A stretch of 64,000 bases of DNA, from contig NZ_JADGMI010000002.1 in assembly GCF_015234305.1 (NCBI RefSeq), positions 248,001 through 312,000 on the forward strand, given 5' to 3'. This document shows, in pieces, positions 1-8,279 of this stretch. The first letter of the stretch is position 1; every line of letters begins with the position of its first letter. Both the position numbers and the translations under genes were made by a program. The stretch is from Superficieibacter sp. 1612_C1. Its GTDB lineage: Bacteria; Pseudomonadota; Gammaproteobacteria; Enterobacterales; Enterobacteriaceae. The notes beneath the pieces are model-generated. The model was given only the letters and a program-made list of their open reading frames with translations. It was not told where the DNA came from and searched no databases.

Positions 1-233
1 GTTTTATGGTCGAGATGAATATCAAAAAAGTGCTCAAGAAGCTGAATATCGACGCTGAAGTTGAACACTCGGATTTATCTTCAGCGACGCCCGGTGCGGC
101 GGATCTGTTTGTCATGGCCAAAGACATAGCCGATAGCGCCAGCGTGCCCGCCAGTCAACTCGTGGTCATCAATAACATTATTGACATCAATGAACTGGAA
201 GCGAAGCTCAGTGCTTACTTCGACCAACGGTAA
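1..233 (+). CDS. PTS system EIIB component (ascorbate/UlaB type), 5'-truncated by the window edge
   Basis: This is the C-terminal part of a small cytoplasmic phosphocarrier that would pass phosphate from an EIIA to the sugar bound by the EIIC encoded next. The frame is open to the left edge; an internal ATG lies at 6, but the codon before it (Phe) fits the usual context of this family just after the phospho-cysteine P-loop, which must lie outside the window. About 76 residues are visible against a family length near 95. The stop is at 231-233 and the EIIC gene starts 22 bases later, so the two are one operon. The assignment to the UlaB/lactose-ascorbate class rests on the neighbour being UlaA-like and on the visible sequence. 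Substrate unknown. Confidence 0.75.
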   Translation, partial: FMVEMNIKKVLKKLNIDAEVEHSDLSSATPGAADLFVMAKDIADSASVPASQLVVINNIIDINELEAKLSAYFDQR

Positions 234-255
234 CTCACTATAAAGCGAGGTGGAT

Positions 256-1647
256 ATGTTTATCCTTGAAACGCTAAATTTTGTCGTTGATATATTGAAA
301 GTACCCTCGGTGCTGGTAGGGCTTATTGCTTTAATTGGCCTGGTTGCGCAGAAAAAATCGTTTTCGGACGTTGTAAAAGGCACCGTTAAAACTATTCTCG
401 GTTTTATTGTGCTGGGTGGCGGGGCAACCGTGTTAGTCGGTTCACTTAATCCACTGGGAGGAATGTTTGAACATGCGTTCACGATTCAGGGGATTATTCC
501 AAATAATGAAGCGATAGTCTCTATTGCGCTGGAAAAATACGGTGCCTCTACCGCACTTATTATGGCGTTTGGGATGGTGGCGAATATTATTGTCGCCCGA
601 TTTACGCGTCTCAAATACATTTTTTTAACCGGTCATCACACCTTTTATATGGCCTGTATGATTGGCGTGATCCTGACGGTTGCCGGGTTTGAGGGTATCG
701 GTCTGGTATTCACCGGTTCGTTGATCCTCGGGCTGGTCATGGCCTTCTTCCCCGCGCTGGCACAGCGTTATATGAAACGTATTACCGGCAATGATGATAT
801 TGCTTTCGGTCATTTTGGCACCCTGGGCTATGTGCTTTCAGGCTGGATTGGCAGCGTTTGCGGTAAAAACTCCCGTTCTACGGAAGAGATGAACCTGCCG
901 AAAAACCTCAGCTTCCTGCGCGACAGTTCTATCTCTATTTCGCTAACCATGATGATCATCTATTTGATTATGGCGGTCTGTGCCGGGCGCGAGTATGTAG
1001 AAAGCCAGTTTAGCGGCGGACAAAACTACCTGGTCTACGCCATTATCATGGCGATCACCTTCGCAGCGGGCGTCTTTATTATTCTTCAGGGCGTGCGTCT
1101 CATTCTTGCGGAAATCGTACCGGCATTTACCGGCTTTTCGGAAAAGCTGGTGCCTAATGCCCGCCCGGCGCTGGATTGCCCGGTGGTCTACCCGTATGCG
1201 CCGAATGCGGTATTGATCGGTTTTTTGTTCAGCTTCCTGGGCGGACTGGTGGGATTGTTCCTTCTCGGCCAGATGAAACTGGTGCTGATCCTGCCAGGCG
1301 TAGTCCCTCACTTTTTTACCGGCGCAACGGCAGGTGTTTTTGGTAACGCTACCGGAGGCAGACGTGGCGCGATGTTGGGCGCGTTTGCTAATGGCCTGCT
1401 GATTACCTTCCTCCCGGTACTACTGCTGCCTGTACTGGGCGCACTGGGCTTTGCCAATACCACCTTTTCCGACGCCGACTTTGGCGTAATAGGGATTGTG
1501 CTGGGCAACCTGGCGCGCTATCTGCCGCCGCTGGCGATTACGGGCGTCGTCGTGGCGCTATTCGCCGTGCTGGTTATCTATAACATTCTGGCGAAAAACC
1601 GTTCCGCCGGTAATCCTGGGCACACCAATACCGGAGAAAAGTTATGA
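256..1647 (+). CDS. PTS EIIC membrane permease, UlaA (ascorbate) family
   Basis: This is a polytopic inner-membrane protein of 463 residues that would transport and phosphorylate a sugar or sugar acid. It resembles E. coli UlaA in length and in several landmarks: an N-terminal hydrophobic segment followed by a KGT(V/I)KTI-type motif, the LTGHHTF motif (UlaA has LTGHIMF), the TQGVR-like ILQGVRLILAE segment, and a C-terminal PG(V/F)(V/I)PxFF...GVFGN region. A GTG at 250 could extend it by two codons, but the GAGGT ribosome-binding site at 247-251 is correctly placed only for ATG 256. It overlaps the next gene by an ATGA. The true substrate need not be ascorbate, because the linked enzymes are transketolase halves rather than Ula enzymes. 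Confidence 0.85.
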   Translation: MFILETLNFVVDILKVPSVLVGLIALIGLVAQKKSFSDVVKGTVKTILGFIVLGGGATVLVGSLNPLGGMFEHAFTIQGIIPNNEAIVSIALEKYGASTALIMAFGMVANIIVARFTRLKYIFLTGHHTFYMACMIGVILTVAGFEGIGLVFTGSLILGLVMAFFPALAQRYMKRITGNDDIAFGHFGTLGYVLSGWIGSVCGKNSRSTEEMNLPKNLSFLRDSSISISLTMMIIYLIMAVCAGREYVESQFSGGQNYLVYAIIMAITFAAGVFIILQGVRLILAEIVPAFTGFSEKLVPNARPALDCPVVYPYAPNAVLIGFLFSFLGGLVGLFLLGQMKLVLILPGVVPHFFTGATAGVFGNATGGRRGAMLGAFANGLLITFLPVLLLPVLGALGFANTTFSDADFGVIGIVLGNLARYLPPLAITGVVVALFAVLVIYNILAKNRSAGNPGHTNTGEKL

Positions 1648-2477
1648 GTAATATCAAAGAGCTGACAAAACTGGCGCGCGATATCCGCCTCGCTACGCTG
1701 AAATCGTTAACGACGCTGGGATTTGGTCATTACGGCGGCAGCATGTCGGTGGTCGAAACGCTGGCGGTGCTGTACGGCGACGTAATGAATATCGATCCGG
1801 CCGATCCTGACTGGCCGCAACGTGACTACTTTGTTCTGTCGAAAGGGCATGCCGGGCCAGCGCTATATAGCACGCTGGCAATCAAAGGCTATTTTCCGGT
1901 CGAAGAACTACAGACGCTTAATCAAAATGGCACCCGGCTGCCGAGCCACCCTGACCGCCTCAAAACCCGCGGCGTGGATGCCACCACCGGTTCACTGGGA
2001 CAGGGCATTTCCATCGCTGGCGGGATGGCGCTGTCGCATAAGCTTGCCGGGCGCGATAACCGCGTTTTCTGCATCGTGGGGGATGGTGAGTTAAATGAAG
2101 GACAATGCTGGGAGGCGTTTCAGTTTATCTCACATCACTGCCTGAATAATCTGACCATTTTTATCGACTGGAATAAGCAGCAGCTCGATGGTGAGCTGGA
2201 TGAAATCATCTGTGCTTTTGATCTTGAAGAGAAGTTCCGCGCCTTCGGCTACGACGTCTGCAAGGTGAAAGGCGACGATATTGCCGGTTTGCTGGAAGTG
2301 GTAAAACCGCGCCCGCAGGCAACAGATCGCCCGCGCGTGGTGATCCTTGACAGTATTAAAGGGCAGGGGGTGCCGTATCTGGAACAGTTAGGCAATTCCC
2401 ACCATCTGCGCCTGACGGACGAGATGACGCAGGAAATTACCCGCACCATTGAACAACTGGAGGCCGCGCATGATTAA
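1644..2477 (+). CDS. transketolase, N-terminal (thiamine diphosphate-binding) subunit
   Basis: This 277-residue protein matches the first half of a transketolase, the part that binds the diphosphate of ThDP and Mg2+. Visible motifs are the N-terminal GHYGGSMS segment, LSKGHAGPALY, the GSLGQGIS motif and the GDGELNEGQ...N metal/ThDP motif around residues 148-175. It should pair with the next gene product to make an active heterodimer that moves two-carbon ketol units. Its start overlaps the EIIC stop (ATGA), indicating translational coupling. Salmonella carries a comparable PTS plus split-transketolase cluster, from memory, at the same position near yfcC. Split transketolases of this kind also occur in apiose catabolism (apulose-4-phosphate transketolase), so that is one possible role. 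Confidence 0.85.
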   Translation: MSNIKELTKLARDIRLATLKSLTTLGFGHYGGSMSVVETLAVLYGDVMNIDPADPDWPQRDYFVLSKGHAGPALYSTLAIKGYFPVEELQTLNQNGTRLPSHPDRLKTRGVDATTGSLGQGISIAGGMALSHKLAGRDNRVFCIVGDGELNEGQCWEAFQFISHHCLNNLTIFIDWNKQQLDGELDEIICAFDLEEKFRAFGYDVCKVKGDDIAGLLEVVKPRPQATDRPRVVILDSIKGQGVPYLEQLGNSHHLRLTDEMTQEITRTIEQLEAAHD

Positions 2478-3423
2478 GGTTGCACCCATCGGGGAAAAAG
2501 ACAGTATTGAAATGCGTAAGGTCTACGCAGGCTTTGTCAGCGAGCAGATTGAGGCGGGTAGCGAGATCATCGCCCTTGAAGCGGATTTGATGAGTTCCAT
2601 GGCGATGGACGGCGTGCATAAAAAATATCCGCAGCAGGTGATTAATTGCGGGATTATGGAAGCGAATGTGATTGGCACCGCGGCTGGTCTGGCGCTGACC
2701 GGACGCAAACCTTTTGTGCATACTTTCACCGCGTTTGCCAGTCGCCGCTGTTTCGACCAGCTCTTTATGTCGCTCGATTATCAGCGTAATAACGTTAAAG
2801 TTATCGCCTCTGACTCTGGTGTGACCGCCTGTCATAACGGCGGTACACATATGTCGTTTGAAGATATGGGCATTGTGCGCGGGCTGGCAAACTCCATCGT
2901 GCTGGAAGTGACCGATGCGGTGATGTTTGACAACATCCTTCACCAGCTTATAGCGCTTGATGGTTTTTATTGGGTACGCACCATCCGTAAGCAGGCAGCG
3001 AAAATTTACGCCGAAGGATCGGTCTTTACGATTGGCAAAGGCAACGTGCTGCGTGAAGGCAATGACATTACGCTCATCGCCAACGGCATTATGGTTACCG
3101 AAGCGCTGAAGGCTGCGCAGATACTGGAGGTGGAGGGCGTGAGCGCTGCGGTTATTGATATGTTCACCCTCAAACCGATTGACCGCATGCTGGTGAAAAA
3201 TTACGCCGAGAAAACCGGTCGCATCGTGACCTGTGAGAATCACAGTATTCATAATGGCCTCGGCTCAGCGGTGGCAGAAGTGCTGGTGGAAAACAGCCCG
3301 GTTCCGATGCGTCGCGTCGGCGTTAAAGAGCGCTATGGACAGGTGGGAACGCAGGACTTTTTACAGCAGGAATATGAGCTTACGGCAGAGCATATCGTGA
3401 AGGCGGCGAGAGAACTCCTGTAA
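2470..3423 (+). CDS. transketolase, C-terminal (pyrimidine-binding) subunit
   Basis: This 317-residue protein is the second half of a split transketolase, containing the pyrimidine-binding domain and the C-terminal domain. The characteristic glutamate lies in the NCGIMEANVIGTAAGLA segment and is followed by the FVHTFTAFASRR stretch. An in-frame TTG at 2449 could extend the reading frame, but ATG 2470 has a GGAGG six bases upstream at 2459-2463 and is the better start. It overlaps the N-terminal subunit gene by 8 bases. It is the last gene of the PTS operon and is followed at once by a strong terminator. Together with its partner it probably cleaves the phosphorylated PTS product or a derivative; the reaction is unproven. 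Confidence 0.85.
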   Translation: MIKVAPIGEKDSIEMRKVYAGFVSEQIEAGSEIIALEADLMSSMAMDGVHKKYPQQVINCGIMEANVIGTAAGLALTGRKPFVHTFTAFASRRCFDQLFMSLDYQRNNVKVIASDSGVTACHNGGTHMSFEDMGIVRGLANSIVLEVTDAVMFDNILHQLIALDGFYWVRTIRKQAAKIYAEGSVFTIGKGNVLREGNDITLIANGIMVTEALKAAQILEVEGVSAAVIDMFTLKPIDRMLVKNYAEKTGRIVTCENHSIHNGLGSAVAEVLVENSPVPMRRVGVKERYGQVGTQDFLQQEYELTAEHIVKAARELL

Positions 3424-3428
3424 TATCA

Positions 3429-3461
3429 GCATCGCCGGGCAGGCCGCCCGGCGATGCTTTT
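3429..3461 (+). terminator. Rho-independent terminator of the PTS/transketolase operon
   Basis: A perfect 12-bp stem (3429-3440 with 3446-3457) and a 5-base loop are followed by TTTT. It lies 6 bases after the last operon gene and just before the convergent yfcC stop. Confidence 0.85.
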
Positions 3462-3464
3462 CCA

Positions 3465-4985
3465 TCAATGATATCCCATCAACTGCGCGCCAATCACCAC
3501 CACGCTGGACATAATAAACAGCAGCCCCAGCAGCGTCGCGCCCACCTTAAGCCAGTGGCGAAAATCGACCCGGCAAACGCCCAGCGTTGCCATCAGCGAG
3601 GCGGACGTCGGGTAGATAATATGGCTAAAGCCGTCGCCAAACTGGAACGCCAGCACCGTCACCTGACGATTAACCCCCACCAGATCGCCGAGCGGTGCCA
3701 GCAGCGGCATGGTCAGCGCCGCCTGACCCGATCCCGAAGTGACAAAGAAGTTAAACACGGCCTGGAACAGCAGCATAAACCAGGCGGCCACGGCATTGTT
3801 CAGCCCGCTGATACCCTGCGCGATAGCGTGGAGCAGGGTGTTCAGCACGCTGGCATCGCCCGCTTCGCCATTGCCGATGAGCAGTAAAATTCCTTTTGCG
3901 AAGCCTACCAGCAGCGCCGGGGCAATCATCATCCTCGCACCTTCAGTAAAGGAGGAGGCCATGATATTCACCGTCATACCATTCAGGCGGAAAACCACGC
4001 CAATAATGCCGATAACGACGCCCATAGTGAAAAACTGACTGGCGATCTCAGGGATAAACCAGGCGTTAACCACGACGCCCCAGATCACCCAAATGATGAC
4101 TGCCGTCAGCACCAGCAGCACCAGCCAGTCGCCGAACGTGAAGGCGCGCTGGACGATATCCTCCTGCTTTTCGCGGAAGTAGCGATCGGATCCATGTACT
4201 CTCGACAGGTGCGGATTTTTCTTCACTCGGGCCGCATAGCCCAGGGTAAACACCAGCCCGATAAGCGTGGAAACCACCCAGACGACAATACGCAGCCCGG
4301 AGCCGGAAAGCACCGGCACACCGGCGATACCCTGCGCAACCACCACGCAAAACGGGTTCATCCACGAGCTGGCAAAGCCAATCTGGGTCGCAATATAGGT
4401 GACCAGCACCGTGGTAATGCTGTCATAGCCCAGCCGCACCATCAGCGGGGCGATAATAATGGCGAACGCCACCGCCTCCTCGCCCATGCCAAACACCGCG
4501 CCGCCGAGGGAAAACAGAATAAACAGCACCGGAATGAATAACACTTCATTGCCGTGCGTATGGCGGATCAGCGCCATAATGCCGTTATCAATCGTGCCGG
4601 TACGCATGACGATGCCAAACGCGCCGCCAATCACCAGCATAAACATAATAATGCCGACGGCGGTGCCGAATTTAGAGCCGGAGGTTAAGCCTTCAAAGGG
4701 AAAATTCATCAGGCCGGGGCGTTCTTCGCCGGTCGTAAAGAGCTGAACGCGGTGATACTGCGCTTCTCCCGCCTCATTGGTCAGGATACGAAATGAGTGC
4801 GGATCAACAACGTGGCGGGTTTTGGTTTGTCCATCAACCTGATACTGCACCTCCTGACTATCAAACAGGCCGACCGGAATAACCCAGGTCGCCAGACTGG
4901 TCAGGATGGCGACGAAGAAGATGATGACCAGCGTGTCGGGCATTGCCCATTTTCTGCCGGGTTGAGCATTATGTATAGCGGACAT
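3465..4985 (-). CDS. yfcC: YfcC, DcuC/arginine-ornithine-antiporter-type membrane transporter
   Basis: This 506-residue inner-membrane protein has the same length as E. coli YfcC and lies in the same place relative to pta. It has about a dozen hydrophobic segments, beginning with one at residues ~18-38, and a periplasmic loop (residues ~40-75) after the first. The GMGEEAVAFAII segment and the C-terminal SGSGQAALTMPLLAPLGD motif are typical of the C4-dicarboxylate anaerobic carrier-like (YfcC) family. Its physiological substrate is not established. It is transcribed alone, convergent with the PTS operon and divergent from the MoxR gene. Confidence 0.85.
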   Translation of the reverse strand: MSAIHNAQPGRKWAMPDTLVIIFFVAILTSLATWVIPVGLFDSQEVQYQVDGQTKTRHVVDPHSFRILTNEAGEAQYHRVQLFTTGEERPGLMNFPFEGLTSGSKFGTAVGIIMFMLVIGGAFGIVMRTGTIDNGIMALIRHTHGNEVLFIPVLFILFSLGGAVFGMGEEAVAFAIIIAPLMVRLGYDSITTVLVTYIATQIGFASSWMNPFCVVVAQGIAGVPVLSGSGLRIVVWVVSTLIGLVFTLGYAARVKKNPHLSRVHGSDRYFREKQEDIVQRAFTFGDWLVLLVLTAVIIWVIWGVVVNAWFIPEIASQFFTMGVVIGIIGVVFRLNGMTVNIMASSFTEGARMMIAPALLVGFAKGILLLIGNGEAGDASVLNTLLHAIAQGISGLNNAVAAWFMLLFQAVFNFFVTSGSGQAALTMPLLAPLGDLVGVNRQVTVLAFQFGDGFSHIIYPTSASLMATLGVCRVDFRHWLKVGATLLGLLFIMSSVVVIGAQLMGYH

Positions 4986-5184
4986 AGCAAACTATCCCTG
5001 TTGCAAGGCAAGGGCATAAGTATGCGAATAGTGGAATAGTTATTCAATCTTGCGTTACGGATAGGGGCGAAATTCGGAATTTATAAAGGCCAGTGCTATT
5101 TTTAGCAGTTGCGGTGATGTCGTGGGAGCGTATTTTAAAAGGTTATGCTGAAAATTGTGCATAACGACGAAAAGGAATCACCGC

Positions 5185-6252
5185 ATGCAGTCTGCGATTC
5201 AGCTAACCCCTGAACAAACGTTTGATTTTCTCCTTAACGTTGCCATCACCCGTCCTGTGTTTCTGTGGGGCGCGCCGGGGATTGGTAAAAGTGCGCTGGT
5301 ACGGCGTTTTGCCGATGAAGTGGGGATGGAGTGCGTCTCCCTGCTCGGAAGCCAGCTGGCCCCGGAAGATCTTCTCGGTATCCCGCAAATTGATGGCCAA
5401 TGTTCACGTTTTTATCCGCCCGCGAATATCGTGCGCCACAAACCCTTTGTGCTGTTTCTTGATGAACTTAATGCCTCATCGCATGAAATCCAGAAAGCGT
5501 TCTATTCCCTGATCCTTGAGCAGCGTATCGGTGAATACCGCCTGCCGGAAGGCACGGTGGTCATTGGTGCCGGGAACCGGGCGAAGGACGCCGCGATTGT
5601 TAAACCGATGCCATCGGCGCTGATTAACCGTATGGTACACGTTCACTTGCGTGCCGATCATCGCCAGTGGCTGCACTGGGCGATTAACGACGCCGGGCTT
5701 CATCCGTGGGTGGTAGAATATATCCAGCTGCGCCCGGATCAGCTCTGGAATGAACCACCAAAACACGAGGAGCCTTTTTCCACGCCGCGTAGCTGGCATA
5801 TGTTATCGGATGCGCTGTTCTCCTTCGGTGAAGATATCCCGGTGGAAATGCTTGAGGCGCTGATTTACGGGCTGCTTTCTCCAGCACACGCAGGCAGCTT
5901 CAAAGGCTTTGTTAAGCAAATCCGCCAGAAGCATACGGTCACGGCGATTTTAAAAGGTGACGCGGTGTGGCCGGACGATCCTGCCGATCGCGACGTGCTC
6001 TATTTTCTGGCCCAGTCATTCCGCTCCCATCTCTATAAAGATCTGCCGGTTGACGATCAATCCCTGCGCAGCGAGCATAAACGGCTGGCGGTGCAGGCGA
6101 AAGATTGCCTGAAAACCCTGGCGCGCATTAGCGTGGAGATTGCCCAGTCGGTGATGAGCGAGGATGAAAACGGCAAAAAATTACCTGCCTGGTTTTTGAT
6201 TGAGGTAGCGCGCGATCTGCCTCGTCTGGCGGCACGGGCAAAATCGTCATGA
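5185..6252 (+). CDS. MoxR-family AAA+ ATPase partner of a metallopeptidase-VWA protein
   Basis: This 355-residue cytoplasmic AAA+ ATPase has Walker A GAPGIGKS at residues 29-36, Walker B VLFLDE at 89-94, a sensor-1 asparagine in GAGN and an arginine-containing STPRSW motif near residue 200. MoxR ATPases act as chaperones that remodel or activate client complexes together with a VWA-domain partner, and that partner is encoded next in an overlapping ATGA arrangement. A TTG at 5155 could extend the frame by 10 codons, but ATG 5185 is preceded by AGGA at 5173-5176. The pair is divergent from yfcC and shares no obvious pathway with its neighbours. The precise function is unknown. Confidence 0.85.
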   Translation: MQSAIQLTPEQTFDFLLNVAITRPVFLWGAPGIGKSALVRRFADEVGMECVSLLGSQLAPEDLLGIPQIDGQCSRFYPPANIVRHKPFVLFLDELNASSHEIQKAFYSLILEQRIGEYRLPEGTVVIGAGNRAKDAAIVKPMPSALINRMVHVHLRADHRQWLHWAINDAGLHPWVVEYIQLRPDQLWNEPPKHEEPFSTPRSWHMLSDALFSFGEDIPVEMLEALIYGLLSPAHAGSFKGFVKQIRQKHTVTAILKGDAVWPDDPADRDVLYFLAQSFRSHLYKDLPVDDQSLRSEHKRLAVQAKDCLKTLARISVEIAQSVMSEDENGKKLPAWFLIEVARDLPRLAARAKSS

Positions 6253-8060
6253 GTAAAACGGTGCGCAATCCGGCGCTTGAGGCGTGCAAGGCGGGCATTG
6301 CCATCGTGGCGAAACATCCGCTGTTTGCGCCGATGTGGTCGCGGGTGTATGAACGTTTTGACCATGACCGTACCTACGTCTCTTCAAAGGGGTGGTTAAA
6401 TATCGGCAACGATGGCTATTTGTGGCTCAACGCAAAGCGTCATGCCACGCCTGAGCAGTGGGCGCGCATGATCGCCCAGGCGCTGTCGGCCCTCGGCTTT
6501 GGTCTGATCCGCGACCCTGCGCCAACGCCCGCGCTGCAATGGGAGCTGGCGGTGCTGATTGCGATGATGCGTTTTTGCGACGAACTGAAAATCGGCCCGT
6601 TGCCGGAAGAATTGCAATCTTTTCCCTTTCCGCAGGGAAACCACGCGGACGCCGACGCGCTTTTCCGCCAGATGCGGGAAGAGGGCATCGCAGAGGAACT
6701 GTATCAGTGGCATATGCGCTACTGCGGCGGTGAACAAAGCTGCTTTCATTTTTCCTCGCCGAAGAAATACTATTCTTCGCCTCCCGACTGGAAAATGCTG
6801 CTGGCCGACGGACTGAGCAATAGCGTGAGCCTGGCGCTGGAGCAGGCGGGGGGCTATCAGCCCTCCGATCACAGCCAGTACAAAATGAGCGCGGCGCAGA
6901 AAGCGCGCCAGCACATTATGACGCTTTATCCGCTGTTGGGTGCGCTGGCTGCCAGTTTTGATATCGAAGAGGACGGCCAGCTTTGCAGCCAGTATGACAT
7001 TGCCGTGGCGGCTATTGATGTCAGCATCGGCAAGATCTGGATCAACCCTCACGCTCGTCTGAAGCATGATGAGCTGGTGTTCGTCTTCGCACATGAACTG
7101 TTGCATGCGGGGCTGAACCATGCCTCGCGCCGTCGCGGGCGTGATGCCGAACTGTGGAACGTCGCCTGCGATTTTATTATTAACGACTGGCTGATCCAGA
7201 TGCAGGTCGGCACGCCACCAGAACTGGGGCTGCTTTACGATCCCCAGTTCAGCATGATGTCGGCGGAAGAGATCTACGATGCGCTGGCGCAGAATATGCG
7301 CCAGTCGCGCAAGTTAATCACCCTGCGCGGGCGTGCCGGGGGCGACATCCTCATGGAGGAAAACGAAAGCCGGTTTACCGATGCCGAAGCCTGGTGTCGG
7401 CGGGCGCTCTATCAGGGGCTGGACCGCTGCCTGTACGCACCAACGCGCGGAACGCTGCCGGCAGGTCTTATCGAAGAGATCCGCAGTCTGGCCCAGCCGC
7501 CGGTTCCCTGGGATGTGGCGCTGGCGGAGTGGTTTGACGAGCATTTTCCGCCGCCGGAACAGCGGCGCAGCTACGCCCGGCCCTCGCGTCGCCAGAGCGC
7601 CACGCCCTCTATTCCGCGTCCGGCGGTGATAAAGCCCTCTGAAGAGGAGCGCCGTTCGCGGGTCTTTGGCGTGGTGCTGGACACCTCAGGCTCAATGGAC
7701 CCGCAGCTGCTGGGCAAAGCGCTGGGGGCGATTGCCAGCTACTCGCTGGCGCGGGAGGTTTTTGCGGTGCGTTTTATCTGCTGTGACGCCAGAGCGTACG
7801 ATCGCGGCTGGGTGCCGCCGGAGCAGCTTTTGCATCACTTCACCCTTCAGGGGCGCGGCGGTACCGTGCTACAGCCGGGAATAGATATGCTCAACGCGCT
7901 GGCGATGAAAGGCGATTTCCCCAAAGGCGGGCCGGTGCTGGTGATCACCGACGGCTACTGTGAAGATCGGATAAGCGTGGCAATGGAACATGCGTGGCTG
8001 TTGCCGCAGGGGCGGCGCTTGCCTTTTGTGCCGCGCGGGAAGGTGTTTCAGTTGAGTTAG
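6249..8060 (+). CDS. putative zinc metallopeptidase fused to a VWA domain (DUF2201 family)
   Basis: This 603-residue protein has a putative metallopeptidase domain with HELLHAGLNH at residues 282-291, an HExxHxxxxxH-like arrangement, followed by a WNVACDFIIN segment. A VWA-like domain lies at its C-terminus (about 474-603). The MIDAS metal-binding elements look intact: DTSGS at 478-482, the threonine in GRGGT at 539 and the TDG aspartate at 568. There is no signal peptide or membrane segment, so it should be cytoplasmic. The start codon overlaps the stop of the MoxR gene, so the two are almost certainly made together and act together. Base composition resembles the neighbours, with no sign of recent transfer. 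The family has no assigned substrate that I know of. Confidence 0.8.
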   Translation: MSKTVRNPALEACKAGIAIVAKHPLFAPMWSRVYERFDHDRTYVSSKGWLNIGNDGYLWLNAKRHATPEQWARMIAQALSALGFGLIRDPAPTPALQWELAVLIAMMRFCDELKIGPLPEELQSFPFPQGNHADADALFRQMREEGIAEELYQWHMRYCGGEQSCFHFSSPKKYYSSPPDWKMLLADGLSNSVSLALEQAGGYQPSDHSQYKMSAAQKARQHIMTLYPLLGALAASFDIEEDGQLCSQYDIAVAAIDVSIGKIWINPHARLKHDELVFVFAHELLHAGLNHASRRRGRDAELWNVACDFIINDWLIQMQVGTPPELGLLYDPQFSMMSAEEIYDALAQNMRQSRKLITLRGRAGGDILMEENESRFTDAEAWCRRALYQGLDRCLYAPTRGTLPAGLIEEIRSLAQPPVPWDVALAEWFDEHFPPPEQRRSYARPSRRQSATPSIPRPAVIKPSEEERRSRVFGVVLDTSGSMDPQLLGKALGAIASYSLAREVFAVRFICCDARAYDRGWVPPEQLLHHFTLQGRGGTVLQPGIDMLNALAMKGDFPKGGPVLVITDGYCEDRISVAMEHAWLLPQGRRLPFVPRGKVFQLS

Positions 8061-8140
8061 AACAATTTGATCATCGCCCGAATATCCACGGATGGTTTGC
8101 TTTTTTGTTGAAAAACCTGTTGTTGCATATTTTATACGCC

Positions 8141-8175
8141 GTTTTGCCGGGTGGCGGCTTCGCCTTACCCGGCCT
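8141..8175. repeat. REP palindrome downstream of the metallopeptidase-VWA gene
   Basis: The sequence is a typical enterobacterial REP unit with a GCCGGGTGGCGGC half and a facing GCCTTACCCGGCC half. It lies in the 219-base gap between the convergent VWA and pta genes. The rest of the gap holds the terminator at 8231-8268 and nothing else I recognise. Confidence 0.75.
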
Positions 8176-8230
8176 GGGTACATCTTCAATATCAACGGGT
8201 TACTCTCAATCCCCGGTATAACGTTGGTCA

Positions 8231-8268
8231 AAAAAAAGGCCGCAACGTTTACCGCTGCGGCCTTTTTT
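8231..8268. terminator. Bidirectional Rho-independent terminator between the VWA gene and pta
   Basis: The stem GGCCGCA (8238-8244) pairs with TGCGGCC (8256-8262). It is flanked by seven A on the left and six T on the right, so it can stop transcription on both strands. Confidence 0.85.
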
Positions 8269-8279
8269 AATAAGCAGGC

